A stretch of DNA of 64,000 nucleotides from an uncultured Pelagibacteraceae bacterium (GTDB taxonomy: Bacteria > Pseudomonadota > Alphaproteobacteria > Pelagibacterales > Pelagibacteraceae). Numbering within the stretch: position 1 is the first letter of the stretch; the number at the start of each line of letters is the position of its first letter. Below are positions 57,178 through 64,000 of this stretch, one piece after another. Under the pieces are notes generated by a model. It worked only from the letters and a program-made list of their open reading frames with translations. It was not told the origin of the DNA and ran no database searches. The position numbers and the translations under genes were made by a program. The stretch covers positions 62,001 to 126,000 of the forward strand of contig CACBYE010000002.1 in the NCBI GenBank assembly GCA_902543375.1, written 5' to 3'.

Positions 57178-58161
57178 ATGAAAGATCAAATAATAACAAA
57201 AAAAATTCTTAATTGGTATGATTTAAATAAAAGATCATTGCCGTGGCGAAAAAATGTTTCACAGTCAAAAAAACATTATTATACATTAGTAAGTGAATTT
57301 ATGTTGCAGCAGACACAGGTTGTAACTGTAATCCCTTATTTTAATAGATTTATAAATAAAATTCCAAATCTTAAAAAACTTTCAATAATCCGAGATAAAG
57401 AATTGATAAAGCTTTGGGAGGGGCTTGGATATTATTCAAGAGTAAGAAATCTAAAAAAAACTGCTAAAATTGTAATTAGTGAATATTATGGAAAAATTCC
57501 AAATAATTATAAGGATTTAATATCTTTGCCTGGCATAGGCAATTATACTGCTAATGCAATCTTAGCTATTGCATTTAACAAATCCCACATTCCTTTGGAT
57601 GGAAACATTGAAAGGGTTTTAAAAAGATACCTTTATCTAAAAAAAGATAAAGAAATACAAAAAGACAATCTAATAAAAAAGACATCTATTTTTGGAATTT
57701 CGTCAAGAGCAAGTGATTATGCTCAAGCTTTAATGGAATTAGGAGCAATGATATGTAAACCAAAAAATCCTGAATGTAGCAGATGTCCTATCCAAAAAAA
57801 TTGCAAGTCTTACAAAAGGAAAGATTTTGATTTAGCTAAAATTGTAAAAAAGAAAAAAGAAAAATATTTTATTCTTAAAGTTTATAGAAAAAATCAAAAA
57901 TACTTATTGGTTAAAAACACAAAATTTAACTTTCTAAAAAATTTAGTAATTTTTCCGATGGAAGAACTGTCTAACCCAAAAAACTTTAATGAAAATCTTA
58001 ATTTTAAAATGTCAAACATGAACATGAACATAAAAATTCAGTATCTCAAAAATTCTAAAAGTTTTCCCTCATCTTGTTGGTTTGATAAAAGAAAATTAAA
58101 TAATTATATACTTCCAACATTCACTAAAAATGTGGTCAAATATTTAGAAAAAAATCAATGA
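57178..58161 (+). CDS. mutY: A/G-specific adenine DNA glycosylase
   Basis: 327 residues from the ATG chosen; a longer frame would enter the divergent gene. LVSEFMLQQTQV contains the catalytic glutamate (Glu40). LPGIGNYTANAILAIAF is the helix-hairpin-helix, PLDGNIERV carries the catalytic aspartate (Asp141), and cysteines 193, 200, 203 and 209 (C-x6-C-x2-C-x5-C) hold the 4Fe-4S cluster. The C-terminal NUDIX-like 8-oxoG recognition domain is weakly conserved. It removes adenine mispaired with 8-oxoguanine. Confidence 0.96.
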   Translation: MKDQIITKKILNWYDLNKRSLPWRKNVSQSKKHYYTLVSEFMLQQTQVVTVIPYFNRFINKIPNLKKLSIIRDKELIKLWEGLGYYSRVRNLKKTAKIVISEYYGKIPNNYKDLISLPGIGNYTANAILAIAFNKSHIPLDGNIERVLKRYLYLKKDKEIQKDNLIKKTSIFGISSRASDYAQALMELGAMICKPKNPECSRCPIQKNCKSYKRKDFDLAKIVKKKKEKYFILKVYRKNQKYLLVKNTKFNFLKNLVIFPMEELSNPKNFNENLNFKMSNMNMNIKIQYLKNSKSFPSSCWFDKRKLNNYILPTFTKNVVKYLEKNQ

Positions 58162-59303
58162 AAAAAGTAGCTGTAATTGGTGCTGGTATTTCAGGGCTAT
58201 TCATTGCCAATTTATTTAAAAGAAATAAAAAGTATCAAGTAACTATTTTTGAGAAAAATAGCTTTATCAATTTAAAAGATGGTTACGGCATTCAATTATC
58301 CATCAACAGCATAAAACTTTTAAACAAAATTAATTTTGAGAGATTGGGAAATAGTGAGAAATTTAATCCAAATAAGATCAATTTTTACTCAATTAAAAAT
58401 TCTAATAAGATATGTGAATTAGATATTTCAAATTTTAACACTGAAAATTGTAAATATACTACTCTTAAAAGATCCTCACTTATTAATTTTTTAAAAAAAG
58501 ATTTAGAAAAAGAGATAAAATTTGATCATAGTATTTCAAAGATAGAACAACAAGATCACATCATTAAAATTACTTTTAACAACAACGATATTTACGAATG
58601 TGACTATTTAATAATTTCTGATGGAGTCTTTTCAAAGAGTAAAAATTTATTATCAAAACATCAGGTTGAACCAAAATTTAATCATAAATTAGCTATTAGA
58701 GGAAAAATACCATGCTCATTAGATATAGCTGACAAAAAAAACATTTCATTATTTTTAGGTTCGAATTTTCACTATGTTGTTTATCCAGTATCCCCGAGTG
58801 GTGAATTAAATTTTATAGCTGTAATGAAATATAAACTTTCAGAAGATGAACAAAAAAATTACTCGGTGCTTAATGATGATAATTTTATAAAAAAGATTTT
58901 TGAAGAAGTTCCGTACTTAAATAGGGAATTTTTTAATAATATTCAGGATTTAAAGATATACCCAGTATTCGTAAGTAATGATTATTTTAAAGTCAAAAAT
59001 AAAAATATTCATCTAATAGGTGATGCTTTTTTTACATTTCCTCCATCATTTGCGCAAGGTGCATCACAATCAATAGAAGGTGCATATGAATTATTTGAGA
59101 ACATAGAGAATAATACTGAAAGTAATTTTTTTAAAAATAGAGTTGATAAAACAAAGATGGTTAATAATCGTTCAAAATTAAATCAATTTGCTTTTCATTT
59201 ATCTAATCCTTTAACAACATTATTAAGAAATATTCTTTTGAAAAGATTGGTAAAAAACAAAAAGTTTTTAGAAGGCTATCTTGGTAAAATTTACAAAAAC
59301 TAA
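58158..59303 (+). CDS. FAD-dependent monooxygenase (UbiH/salicylate hydroxylase superfamily)
   Basis: 381 residues. VAVIGAGISGLFIANLFKRN is the N-terminal Rossmann motif. CDYLIISDGVFSKSKNLL matches the DG motif of flavin hydroxylases, and HLIGDAFFTFPPSFAQGASQS is the GD motif with the FAD ribityl contact. It is an aromatic or polyprenyl ring hydroxylase by family. A ubiquinone-pathway role is possible but not shown. It overlaps mutY by 4 bases (ATGA), and its stop overlaps ccrM by 4 bases. Confidence 0.85.
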   Translation: MKKVAVIGAGISGLFIANLFKRNKKYQVTIFEKNSFINLKDGYGIQLSINSIKLLNKINFERLGNSEKFNPNKINFYSIKNSNKICELDISNFNTENCKYTTLKRSSLINFLKKDLEKEIKFDHSISKIEQQDHIIKITFNNNDIYECDYLIISDGVFSKSKNLLSKHQVEPKFNHKLAIRGKIPCSLDIADKKNISLFLGSNFHYVVYPVSPSGELNFIAVMKYKLSEDEQKNYSVLNDDNFIKKIFEEVPYLNREFFNNIQDLKIYPVFVSNDYFKVKNKNIHLIGDAFFTFPPSFAQGASQSIEGAYELFENIENNTESNFFKNRVDKTKMVNNRSKLNQFAFHLSNPLTTLLRNILLKRLVKNKKFLEGYLGKIYKN

Positions 59304-60370
59304 CTATTAGAAATCAATCTTTGTCTTAAATTATCAATAGGAACTGCGATTCCATTCAAGTTATAGTGCCAATAGGTCCATCCATTACAGCTCTCAGCAC
59401 CTAAGATTGTGGCTGCTACTTTATGAATTGAACCTTCAGTTTGAGCGTGTTTGATACTGCCATCAGCTCTAATCTTTGCGCTAATTTCCTTTTTATTATC
59501 GAAAATAATAGTTCCTGGTTTTATTATTCCTAATTCAACCAAAGAACCAAAAGGTATTCTTGGTTTAGATCTACCGTTCTTAAGAGTATCTAAATGATCA
59601 TTTTCTATAGGTTTTGCTTTCCTTAGTCTTTTTTCAGCAGCTTTAAAATAGGTTTTTTCTTTTTCAATTCCGTAATAATTTCTACTCAATTTTTTTGCAA
59701 CTGTTGCTGTTGTTCCTGATCCTAAAAAAGGATCTAAAACTAAATCATCTTTATTTGAAGTTGCTAATAAAATTCTGTGAAGTAGAGCCTCAGGTTTTTG
59801 AGTAGAATGCACTTTTTTACCATTTTTTTTTAGTCTTTCAGAACCATTACAAATTGGAAATTCCCAGTTAGATCGCATTTGAAGATCGTCATTTAAACAC
59901 TTTAAGGATTGATAATTAAAAGTGTACTTTGATTTTTCAGACTTAGATGCCCAAATTAAAGTTTCATGGGCATTCGTAAAACGTGTTCCTCTAAAATTTG
60001 GCATGGGATTTTTTTTATTCCAAATGACGTCATTTAAAATCCAAAAACCTAAATTTTGAATAGCTGTCCCAACTCTAAAAATATTATGGTAACTACCAAT
60101 TACCCATATAGCTCCATCTTTTTTTAAAATTCTTTTACATTCGCTTAACCATGAATAAGTAAAGTCATCATACTTTTTAAAATTTTCAAATTGATCCCAT
60201 TTGTCATTTACCGCATTTACTTTCGATCTATCAGGTCTTGTTAATTCACTTTTTAATTGCAGGTTGTAAGGAGGGTCAGCAAAAATTAAATCAAAAGTTT
60301 CATTGGGAATTTTTTTAAGTTCCTGAAGGCTATCTCCATTAATTATTTTATTTTTTAAGTTTAAGTTCAT
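59300..60370 (-). CDS. ccrM: cell-cycle DNA adenine methyltransferase CcrM (GANTC)
   Basis: 356 residues from the ATG chosen; a TTG at 60412 would lie inside the promoter. FADPPYNLQLKSELTRPDRSK carries the catalytic DPPY (residues 32-35). DPFLGSGTTATVAKKL is the SAM-binding motif, in the beta-class order. The C-terminal RAMA-type domain includes PFGSLVELGIIKPG and ESCNGWTYWHYNLNG, characteristic of CcrM and HinfI-like enzymes methylating GANTC. In Caulobacter it acts in cell-cycle control with GcrA and CtrA. Two GANTC sites lie in its own promoter. Confidence 0.95.
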   Translation of the reverse strand: MNLNLKNKIINGDSLQELKKIPNETFDLIFADPPYNLQLKSELTRPDRSKVNAVNDKWDQFENFKKYDDFTYSWLSECKRILKKDGAIWVIGSYHNIFRVGTAIQNLGFWILNDVIWNKKNPMPNFRGTRFTNAHETLIWASKSEKSKYTFNYQSLKCLNDDLQMRSNWEFPICNGSERLKKNGKKVHSTQKPEALLHRILLATSNKDDLVLDPFLGSGTTATVAKKLSRNYYGIEKEKTYFKAAEKRLRKAKPIENDHLDTLKNGRSKPRIPFGSLVELGIIKPGTIIFDNKKEISAKIRADGSIKHAQTEGSIHKVAATILGAESCNGWTYWHYNLNGIAVPIDNLRQRLISNS

Positions 60371-60383
60371 TTTATAAAAAGAA

Positions 60384-60412
60384 ATTAGACTCCAAAAAGA
60401 TTCTTGGGTCAA
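60384..60412 (-). promoter_or_regulatory. sigma-70-type ccrM promoter containing two GANTC sites
   Basis: On the minus strand TTGACC (60412-60407), exactly 17 bases, then TCTAAT (60389-60384). Both boxes match five or four of six consensus positions. GAATC (60403-60399) lies in the spacer and GAGTC (60392-60388) overlaps the first two bases of the -10 box. Transcription would start about seven bases before the ATG at 60370. Confidence 0.7.
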
Positions 60413-60489
60413 CCTATGATTGAATTATTTAGATTTGTTTTGTATGACTTATCATAACGGCAACTACATATTGTGTTTTTACGTGAAAA

Positions 60490-61050
60490 CTATTTAGATT
60501 TCTTTATGGGTGAAAAGGTTTTTCTGTGATGCTTTGTAACTCCTAAAACTTTTATGGCTTTTAAATGTTGACTAGTGCCATATCCAAAATTTTTTTGCCA
60601 ATTATAGCCTCTAAACTTTTTACCTAGATCTGAAATTATTTTATCACGTGTAACTTTCGCAATAATCGATGCTGCTGAAATCGAAGGAATTTTTTGGTCA
60701 CCTTTAATTATTGATTTAAGTCTGTAATTTTTAATATTGGGCAATTTATTTCCGTCAATTAAAACGTGTGAAGGCCTTTTCCTCAGTTTTTTTATTGCTC
60801 TTTTCATTGCTAATAAACTGGCATTTAAAATATTTAGCTCTTCAATTTCCTTCAATGATGCCTTTCCAATTGCCCAAATTGAATTTTTTTTAATATGCTC
60901 AAATAAGAGTTTGCGTTTAGAGCTCGATAAACTTTTTGAGTCTTTTAGTAATTTTGTATTTATGGATCTTTTTAAAATAACTGCAGCTGCATAGACTGGT
61001 CCCACCAAACTTCCTCGACCAACTTCATCTACTCCAGCAATTATTTTCAT
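60490..61050 (-). CDS. rnhB: ribonuclease HII
   Basis: 186 residues from the ATG that shares one base with the upstream stop (TAATG). IIAGVDEVGRGSLVGPVYAA holds the DEVG metal site. HVLIDGNKLP, SISAASIIAKVTRDKII and the GYNWQKNFGYGTSQHLKAI loop are RNase HII signatures. It nicks at ribonucleotides in DNA and at hybrids. It overlaps the uracil-DNA glycosylase gene, giving a two-gene DNA-repair unit, with ccrM 119 bases further on. Confidence 0.97.
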   Translation of the reverse strand: MKIIAGVDEVGRGSLVGPVYAAAVILKRSINTKLLKDSKSLSSSKRKLLFEHIKKNSIWAIGKASLKEIEELNILNASLLAMKRAIKKLRKRPSHVLIDGNKLPNIKNYRLKSIIKGDQKIPSISAASIIAKVTRDKIISDLGKKFRGYNWQKNFGYGTSQHLKAIKVLGVTKHHRKTFSPIKKSK

Positions 61051-61769
61051 TAAATTATAATATTTAAATCCTCTACTTTTTTTCTTATTTTCTTTAGGTC
61101 CTCCCATGAATATTTTTTTTTGTCTGGATACCTCATTAAATAAGATGGATTAAAAGTGATAATCACAGGAATTGTTTTATTTCCAATTATAATCTCTTTC
61201 CAATTTCCTCTTTCATTTGAAATTTGATTGTTAAGACCCGTTACAGCCTCCATTGCAGTGGTGCCCATTAATATCAAAATTTTAGGATCGACAATTGAAA
61301 TATGTTCTTTCAAAAAAATTGAATATCTCTTTATTTCTTGCGGTGTGGGCTTTCTATCGTTAGGTGGTCGAAAATTTATTGAGTAAGTAGAGTAAACCGT
61401 CTCTCTTTTGATGTTAATCGCTAAAAGCATCTTGTTTAAAAGTACCCCAACATCTCCACAAAATGTTTTAGCTTTCAAGTCCTCTTGCTCATTAGGAGCT
61501 TCTCCAATTAACATTAGAGGACTATTTATGTCACCATCTCCCATAATTAAATTTTTGGAATTATCTCTTAAATTACAATCTTTAATTGAATTGATTTTTC
61601 TCTTTAGTATCAATATTCTCTCTTCTTTTGTTGATTTATTTTGAATGCTATTTTCCTCAACAACTTTAAGTCTGTTTATTGGCTTATTACTAAATTCAAA
61701 TTTAGACTCAACTTTATCTAAAAATCTTTGATCATATTTGCCATTTTGATTTAACATCTTTTTAGTCAT
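61050..61769 (-). CDS. divergent family 4-type uracil-DNA glycosylase
   Basis: 239 residues. LMLIGEAPNEQEDLKA (89-97 core) is motif 1, and INFRPPNDRKPTPQEI is the NxRPPxNR-type loop. ITFNPSYLMRYP replaces the usual HP[AS] of motif 2 by Asn207. Of the four cluster cysteines of thermophilic family 4 enzymes only Cys65 aligns clearly; the others appear as Arg, Phe and Tyr or Ser. A 60-residue lysine-rich N-terminal extension precedes the core. It should remove uracil from DNA unless the changed motif weakens it. Confidence 0.85.
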   Translation of the reverse strand: MTKKMLNQNGKYDQRFLDKVESKFEFSNKPINRLKVVEENSIQNKSTKEERILILKRKINSIKDCNLRDNSKNLIMGDGDINSPLMLIGEAPNEQEDLKAKTFCGDVGVLLNKMLLAINIKRETVYSTYSINFRPPNDRKPTPQEIKRYSIFLKEHISIVDPKILILMGTTAMEAVTGLNNQISNERGNWKEIIIGNKTIPVIITFNPSYLMRYPDKKKYSWEDLKKIRKKVEDLNIII

Positions 61770-61780
61770 AAAGTGCAGTT

Positions 61781-63451
61781 ATGTATTTCAAAAATATAAA
61801 ATTTTTCTTGATTATTGTATTACTTTACCAAAATCCTTTGCATTCTAAAAGCGCTAGTTTTGATGATTTTGACTCTAAAAATTTATCAAAATATTTTTCT
61901 GGAATTGTAGCATTTGAAAACAAAAACAATTCAAAGGCATTAAATTTTTTTAATACATCTAAAATTTTATTAAATAAACACGAACCCTATTTAAAGAGAT
62001 ATGTTTACTCCTTAGTTTTAGAAAATAAGATAAATCAAGCAATAAATGTAATTAAACAAAATAAAAATAAATCTGAATTTTTTGAAAAATACATATTATT
62101 AATAATAGACAGCTTAAGAAGAAATGATTTTTCAAAAGCATTAGATTATATATCTAAGACCAAAAAATATACTAAGCTTAACCAATTTAATTCAGCAATT
62201 TTAGATAATTTGAAAGACTATATTATCGTATTCAATGAAAAAAGACTGCCTAGTAATATAAAAGATTATGGAAATCTATCAATAATTTCAACAACCTTTC
62301 AAAGGTGCTATTTAGAAGACCCTAAAACAAAAACTTTTTTCTATAAGTTGGTTAATAATGATGATGCAGACTTAACTAGGTACACTTTTTTTTACTTAGC
62401 ATATCTAATTGAAAATAATCAAACGGAGGAAGCCAAAAAAATAACTGGAGGTATTAAATTTATCAACGCATCTTTACTTTTGTCTCAAGCTAAAAGTTGG
62501 ATTGAAAATGACAATGAAAAAAAAATCAATGATGTTTTTTCATGTAAAGATCATAATGACTTAATAAGTGAATTTTTGTTTTTAATATCCAATTTGTACT
62601 CTACTCAAGACAATTTTATCAAATCTCATTTTTATTTGTCTTTGTCCAATTATTTAAATCCAAAATTTCATTATAATTTATCATTGATAGTTGAAAATCA
62701 ATATTCAAATGGAGAATTTGATCGAGTTAAAAAAATATTACGAGAATTTGAAAAAGAAGATGATTTTTATTATTGGTATAGATTAAAAAAAGAGGCACAA
62801 ATAATTTCAAAAGAAATTGGCCAAAAAGAATCGTTAAAATTCATTAAGTCTAAATTTGAAAAAATTGAAAAACCAAATAAAAAAATTTTATTTGATATCG
62901 CAAATTTCTACAGAAACGCTAAAGAGTATCAACAAGCGATAAAATATTACACAATATTATTAGGAATAGTTGGTAACGATTTAGGAATTAAATCAGATTT
63001 ATTCTATAGAAGAGGTGCGAGTAATGAACGAATGGGGAATTATGAAGAAGCAGATAGAGACATGCTTTTATCTCTAGAAATTGATCCTGATGATGCATAC
63101 GTTCTTAATTACTTGGCTTATTCTTGGTTAGAGAGAGATCATAAAATTAAAGAGGCAATGGAAATGTTAGAGAAAGCATATTCTTTAAAAGAAAATGATC
63201 CTTATATAATAGACTCAATTGGTTGGGCTTATTATCTAACTGATGACCATGTAAAAGCAGAAACATATTTAAAAAGAGCTGTCGAGATAATGCCAGATGA
63301 TGCTATAGTAAATGATCACTATGGAGATATTCTTTGGAAGTTAGGAAGAAAAATTCAAGCAAGATATTTTTGGAATAGTGTATCTAAAATGGAAGATGTC
63401 GATGAGGAATTATTACAAAAAATAAATTCCAAAATAATCAAAGGACTCTGA
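61781..63451 (+). CDS. secreted or periplasmic TPR-repeat protein
   Basis: 556 residues. A signal peptide (FLIIVLLYQNPLHSKS) precedes a long alpha-helical solenoid. Tetratricopeptide repeats are clearest at about residues 370-520, e.g. GNYEEADRDMLLSLEIDPDD, KEAMEMLEKAYSLKENDPY and AETYLKRAVEIMPDD. It is probably a periplasmic scaffold for envelope assembly, a frequent role of such proteins, but no partner is visible. The gene lies 11 bases from the divergent glycosylase gene and is followed by ispE with a one-base gap. Confidence 0.85.
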   Translation: MYFKNIKFFLIIVLLYQNPLHSKSASFDDFDSKNLSKYFSGIVAFENKNNSKALNFFNTSKILLNKHEPYLKRYVYSLVLENKINQAINVIKQNKNKSEFFEKYILLIIDSLRRNDFSKALDYISKTKKYTKLNQFNSAILDNLKDYIIVFNEKRLPSNIKDYGNLSIISTTFQRCYLEDPKTKTFFYKLVNNDDADLTRYTFFYLAYLIENNQTEEAKKITGGIKFINASLLLSQAKSWIENDNEKKINDVFSCKDHNDLISEFLFLISNLYSTQDNFIKSHFYLSLSNYLNPKFHYNLSLIVENQYSNGEFDRVKKILREFEKEDDFYYWYRLKKEAQIISKEIGQKESLKFIKSKFEKIEKPNKKILFDIANFYRNAKEYQQAIKYYTILLGIVGNDLGIKSDLFYRRGASNERMGNYEEADRDMLLSLEIDPDDAYVLNYLAYSWLERDHKIKEAMEMLEKAYSLKENDPYIIDSIGWAYYLTDDHVKAETYLKRAVEIMPDDAIVNDHYGDILWKLGRKIQARYFWNSVSKMEDVDEELLQKINSKIIKGL

Positions 63452-63452
63452 A

Positions 63453-64000
63453 ATGATCTATTCCAAGATAAAGTCGTACGCTAAAATTAATTTAGCTCTT
63501 AATGTGATTGGAAAAACTTCTGGACTGCATAAAATTGAGAGCATTGTTGGCTTTGTTTCTCTGTATGATGTTATTCTAATTAAAGAAATTCAATCTAAAA
63601 AACATATAATTTCATTTAACGGTAAATATTCAAAAAATATTCACAAGAAAAATACAATTTCAAATTTGTTAAAAATTTTAGAGAAAGAAAAGTTACTTAG
63701 AGATCGTAGTTTTGAGATTAAAGTTAATAAACATATTCCATCAAAATCTGGATTAGGAGGTGGATCAATGAATGCTGCAAATATATTAAAATATTTGATT
63801 AAGAAAAAGTTTATAAATCCCAGCAAAGAACAATTAAATTCAATTTGTAAATCAATAGGTTCAGATGTAGCTCTGGGGCTTAATTCTACTTTTACAATTC
63901 TCAAATCAAATAATCAGATTAAAGAGTTTAAAAACTGCAAAAAATTTTATGCGCTAATTGTTAAGCCTAGTTTTGGTTGCTCGACAAAAGAGATATATTC
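63453..64000 (+). CDS. ispE: 4-diphosphocytidyl-2-C-methyl-D-erythritol kinase, 5' part
   Basis: About 182 codons are visible; the gene continues past the window. IKSYAKINLALNVIG is the IspE opening, and PSKSGLGGGSMNAANIL (about 96-112) is the GHMP-kinase ATP loop, with IGSDVALGL after it. It phosphorylates the MEP-pathway intermediate. With ispH in this window it confirms MEP-route isoprenoid synthesis. It follows the TPR gene by one base, so cotranscription is likely. Confidence 0.95.
   Translation, partial: MIYSKIKSYAKINLALNVIGKTSGLHKIESIVGFVSLYDVILIKEIQSKKHIISFNGKYSKNIHKKNTISNLLKILEKEKLLRDRSFEIKVNKHIPSKSGLGGGSMNAANILKYLIKKKFINPSKEQLNSICKSIGSDVALGLNSTFTILKSNNQIKEFKNCKKFYALIVKPSFGCSTKEIY

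Noticed and set aside
63641-63904. An 87-codon minus-strand frame near the window end
   Set aside because: It is antisense to the clear ispE reading frame.

Overview
The window is chromosomal DNA of a streamlined, very AT-rich alphaproteobacterium. It most likely belongs to the SAR11 clade (Pelagibacterales, Candidatus Pelagibacter-like). The evidence is the A-rich, lysine-heavy coding style, roughly 98% coding density by summing the gaps between called genes (about 1.3 kb of non-coding sequence), and alphaproteobacterial gene orders: coxB-coxA-ctaB-small ORF-ctaG-coxC-SURF1-thrC, mutY-DUF721-dsbA-smc, and a split F0 ATP synthase operon with b and b'. A CcrM-type methyltransferase and a carotenoid-to-retinal gene set also fit. 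I infer the clade from memory of gene families; no database search was run. I saw no mobile element, CRISPR array, rRNA, tRNA or phage gene. No stretch longer than about 125 bases lacks a gene.

Layout. 1-9.8 kb: partial NCS2 purine permease, a small lipoprotein, Hsp20 with an RpoH-like promoter, oligopeptidase B, a membrane J-domain protein, a family 9 glycosyltransferase, a DapA-like aldolase, cyclopropane fatty acid synthase, an extremely lysine-rich coiled-coil protein, a small membrane protein and a DCC-family thiol protein. 9.9-19.1 kb: TldD/TldE peptidase pair, a renalase-like flavoprotein, a secreted protein, a YitT/YczE-like membrane protein, TypA/BipA, a tiny basic ORF and groES-groEL with a clear intrinsic terminator and a heat-shock promoter. 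19.2-25.6 kb: HAD hydrolase, ribF, ileS, lspA, a BamF-like lipoprotein and a short pgi. 25.6-33.3 kb (minus strand): purD-rsmD, then the lipid A/Kdo block ubiA-msbA-waaA-lpxK-lpxL-like. 33.4-37.3 kb: DUF2721, quinone reductase, pirin, CDGSH protein, haloacid dehalogenase-like protein and rsmE.

37.3-44.7 kb is an aa3-type cytochrome c oxidase operon with its heme and copper assembly genes, running into thrC and a peroxiredoxin. 51.3-44.7 kb (minus strand) is one tightly packed unit, crtI-crtB-crtY-blh-ispH-thrB-rnhA. It would make lycopene, beta-carotene and then retinal, with the last MEP-pathway enzyme in the same unit. No rhodopsin gene or crtE lies in the window. 57.2-51.4 kb (minus strand) reads DUF721-dsbA-smc-atpI-atpB-atpE-atpF'-atpF. 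57.2-64 kb holds mutY, a flavoprotein monooxygenase, ccrM with a promoter carrying two GANTC sites, rnhB, a divergent family 4 uracil-DNA glycosylase, a TPR protein and the start of ispE.

Most genes are core housekeeping. I did not find an obviously new multi-gene system. The best leads are the GANTC-bearing ccrM promoter, an SMC protein with no visible hinge, head-to-head start codons that abut exactly, a near-universal overlap of convergent stop codons, a lysine-rich protein, and a uracil-DNA glycosylase with a changed active-site motif and missing cluster cysteines.
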